7,273 nt of DNA, taken from Methyloligella sp. Lineage in GTDB: Bacteria > Pseudomonadota > Alphaproteobacteria > Rhizobiales > JALUTE01. Below the pieces are notes generated by a model, which was not told the origin of the DNA, made no database searches, and was given only the letters and a program-made list of their open reading frames with translations. Shown in pieces: positions 5,782 to 7,273 of this stretch. The translations under genes were made by a program, and so were the position numbers. How positions within the stretch are numbered: the stretch's first letter is position 1; every line of letters starts with the position of its first letter. Location: the NCBI GenBank assembly GCA_027058255.1, contig JALUTE010000485.1:301-7573 (forward strand). The letters run 5' to 3'.

Positions 5782-7273
5782 CACTCCGTGCGCTCCGCGG
5801 CCGTGAAGCGCGGCGGCACGCTCTCCTTCAGGGCCTCGCCGCGCCCGGAGAGCGACGGATTGTTCATGAAGTACTCATGCGCATTGAAGGGCTCCTCGCC
5901 AGGCGCCGGTGCGATCCGCTCCGCCGAGCCATCCGCGAGAATGCGCCAGCTCTGGCAATTGTCCTTGAGATTGGCCACCATGATCTGGTCGAGCACCTGC
6001 TCATGCACCGTGGAATTGAGGATGGGGGTCAGCGTCTCGACCCTGTGGTCGAGATTGCGCGGCATCATGTCGGCCGAGCTGATATAGACCGCGGCCTGGC
6101 GGGAGGGGAGCCCATGGCCGTTGCCGAAGCAGTAGATGCGCGCATGTTCGAGAAAGCGGCCGATGATGCTTTTCACGCGAATGTTCTCCGAAAGCCCCGG
6201 GATGCCCGGCCTGAGGCAGCAAATGCCGCGCACCACGAGATCGACGGGCACGCCGGCCCGGCTCGCCTCGTAGAGCGCGTCGATCACCTGCCCATCCACG
6301 AGGGCATTCATCTTCATCCAGATGGCCGCCGGGCGCCCCGCCTCGGCATGGGCGATCTCGGCGCGGATGTGCTCGAGAATGGCGTCCCGTAGCCCGTGCG
6401 GCGAGGTGACCATGAGCTCCAGACAGGCCGGGTCCGCATAGCCCGTGACGAAATTGAAAATCCGCGTCACATCCCGCCCGATCCGGGAGTCGGCCGTGAA
6501 GAAGGAGAGGTCCGAATAGACCTTGGCCGTCACCGGATTGTAATTGCCCGTGCCGATATGGCAGTAGGTGGCGAGGCGCTTGCCCTCCCGGCGCACGATG
6601 AGGGCGAGCTTGGCGTGGGTCTTGAGCGCCAGAACGCCGAAGACCACATGCACGCCCGCATTCTCCAGATCGCGCGCCCAGCGGATATTTGCCTCCTCAT
6701 CGAAGCGTGCGCGCAGCTCGACCACGGCCGTGACCGACTTGCCCGCCTCCACCGCCTCCTTGAGGGCGCGGATGATGGGGGAGTCGCGGCTCGTGCGGTA
6801 GAGCGTCCATTTGATCGCCAGCACGTCCGGGTCCGCCGCCGCCTGGCGCAGAAGGCGCAGAACCACGTCGAACGACTCGTAAGGATGGTGGACGATGATG
6901 TCCTTGTCGCCGATGGCGGCAAAACAGTCGCCGCCCTGCTCGCGAATGCGTTCGGGAAAGCGCACATTGAAAGGCGGAAACTGCAAGTCCGCCCGCTCCG
7001 GCAGGATGAGATTGGCCGTATCCGCCAGCGCCAGCAGCCCCTTCTCGATCACCACCTCGTCCGGTGCGACCTCCAGCTCCTGGATGACGAAGCGTTGCAG
7101 ATCGGCGGGCATGGATGCCTCGATCTCCAGGCGGATGACGAAGCCCCGCCTGCGCCGCTTGAGGGCGGTCTCGAAATGCTGAACGAGGTCCTCGGCATCC
7201 TCCTCGAGCTCGATGTCGCTGTCGCGCAGAACCCGGAAGGCACCCTGGCTGCGAATGTCGTAACCGGGAAAGA
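5781..7273 (-). CDS. ppk: Polyphosphate kinase (PPK1), C-terminal two thirds (5' end outside window)
   Basis: The enzyme reversibly transfers the terminal phosphate of ATP to a growing polyphosphate chain. The frame stays open to the right edge: residues before the ATG at 7112 read as FPGYDIRSQGAFRVLRDSDI and then the RRRRGFVIRLEIEAS stretch, both classic PPK1 sequence. The ATG at 7112 is therefore internal, and 496 residues are visible out of roughly 700-730 usual for the family. Missing are the N-terminal domain and part of the head domain. The two phospholipase-D-like catalytic domains are complete. The first carries VVELRARFDEEANIRWA and KTHAKLALIVRRE, whose His (codon 6615-6617) corresponds to the autophosphorylated histidine of E. 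coli PPK. The second has KMNALVDGQVIDALYEAS and RFLEHARIYCFGNG with the second conserved His (codon 6144-6146). The end contains the family's FMNNPSLSGRGE. The stop TGA is 118 bp before the ppx start. Confidence 0.96.
   Translation of the reverse strand, partial: FPGYDIRSQGAFRVLRDSDIELEEDAEDLVQHFETALKRRRRGFVIRLEIEASMPADLQRFVIQELEVAPDEVVIEKGLLALADTANLILPERADLQFPPFNVRFPERIREQGGDCFAAIGDKDIIVHHPYESFDVVLRLLRQAAADPDVLAIKWTLYRTSRDSPIIRALKEAVEAGKSVTAVVELRARFDEEANIRWARDLENAGVHVVFGVLALKTHAKLALIVRREGKRLATYCHIGTGNYNPVTAKVYSDLSFFTADSRIGRDVTRIFNFVTGYADPACLELMVTSPHGLRDAILEHIRAEIAHAEAGRPAAIWMKMNALVDGQVIDALYEASRAGVPVDLVVRGICCLRPGIPGLSENIRVKSIIGRFLEHARIYCFGNGHGLPSRQAAVYISSADMMPRNLDHRVETLTPILNSTVHEQVLDQIMVANLKDNCQSWRILADGSAERIAPAPGEEPFNAHEYFMNNPSLSGRGEALKESVPPRFTAAERTE

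Noticed and set aside
4307..5806. A 499-codon open frame on the plus strand opposite ppx
   Set aside because: It is antisense to a clearly conserved ppx and part of its spacer. Long open antisense frames are expected in GC-rich genes, and its residue composition (rich in Arg, Ala, Gly and His) matches no family I recognise.

Overview
The window is a GC-rich piece of a bacterial chromosome, most likely from an alphaproteobacterium and probably of the order Hyphomicrobiales (Rhizobiales). The placement rests on strong third-position GC in the genes, on the alphaproteobacterial character of the Ppx and PPK sequences, and on a TAXI-type TRAP operon ending in a universal stress gene. It is an inference from family resemblance, not from a marker gene. 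No RNA gene, insertion sequence, CRISPR array or phage remnant was recognised.

The left half (1-3968, plus strand) is a TRAP transport operon of the TAXI class. In order it holds the C-terminal part of the periplasmic TAXI solute-binding protein, cut by the window edge; a perfect intrinsic terminator hairpin; a structured spacer with two degraded copies of a palindromic motif; one large fused 4TM/12TM permease (DctQ and DctM fused) with a C-terminal DUF3394-like region; and a small UspF/UspG-like universal stress protein. The binding protein should deliver a carboxylate-like substrate to the permease, which imports it using an ion gradient, usually sodium. The UspA protein may adjust the transporter, as TeaD does for the ectoine TRAP system TeaABC. 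The substrate cannot be told from this sequence.

The right half (4109-7273, minus strand) is a polyphosphate operon read toward the left: ppk (polyphosphate kinase, its N-terminus beyond the right edge) and then ppx (Ppx/GppA exopolyphosphatase). One enzyme makes polyphosphate from ATP and the other hydrolyses it, so the pair sets polyphosphate turnover. The two operons converge on a 140-bp spacer that contains a GC-rich hairpin.

Overall this is ordinary core and transport gene content, and I do not see a previously undescribed system. The points most worth a second look are the terminator placed between binding-protein and permease genes, the predicted periplasmic domain at the permease C-terminus, and the degenerate palindromic repeats in the 460-667 spacer.
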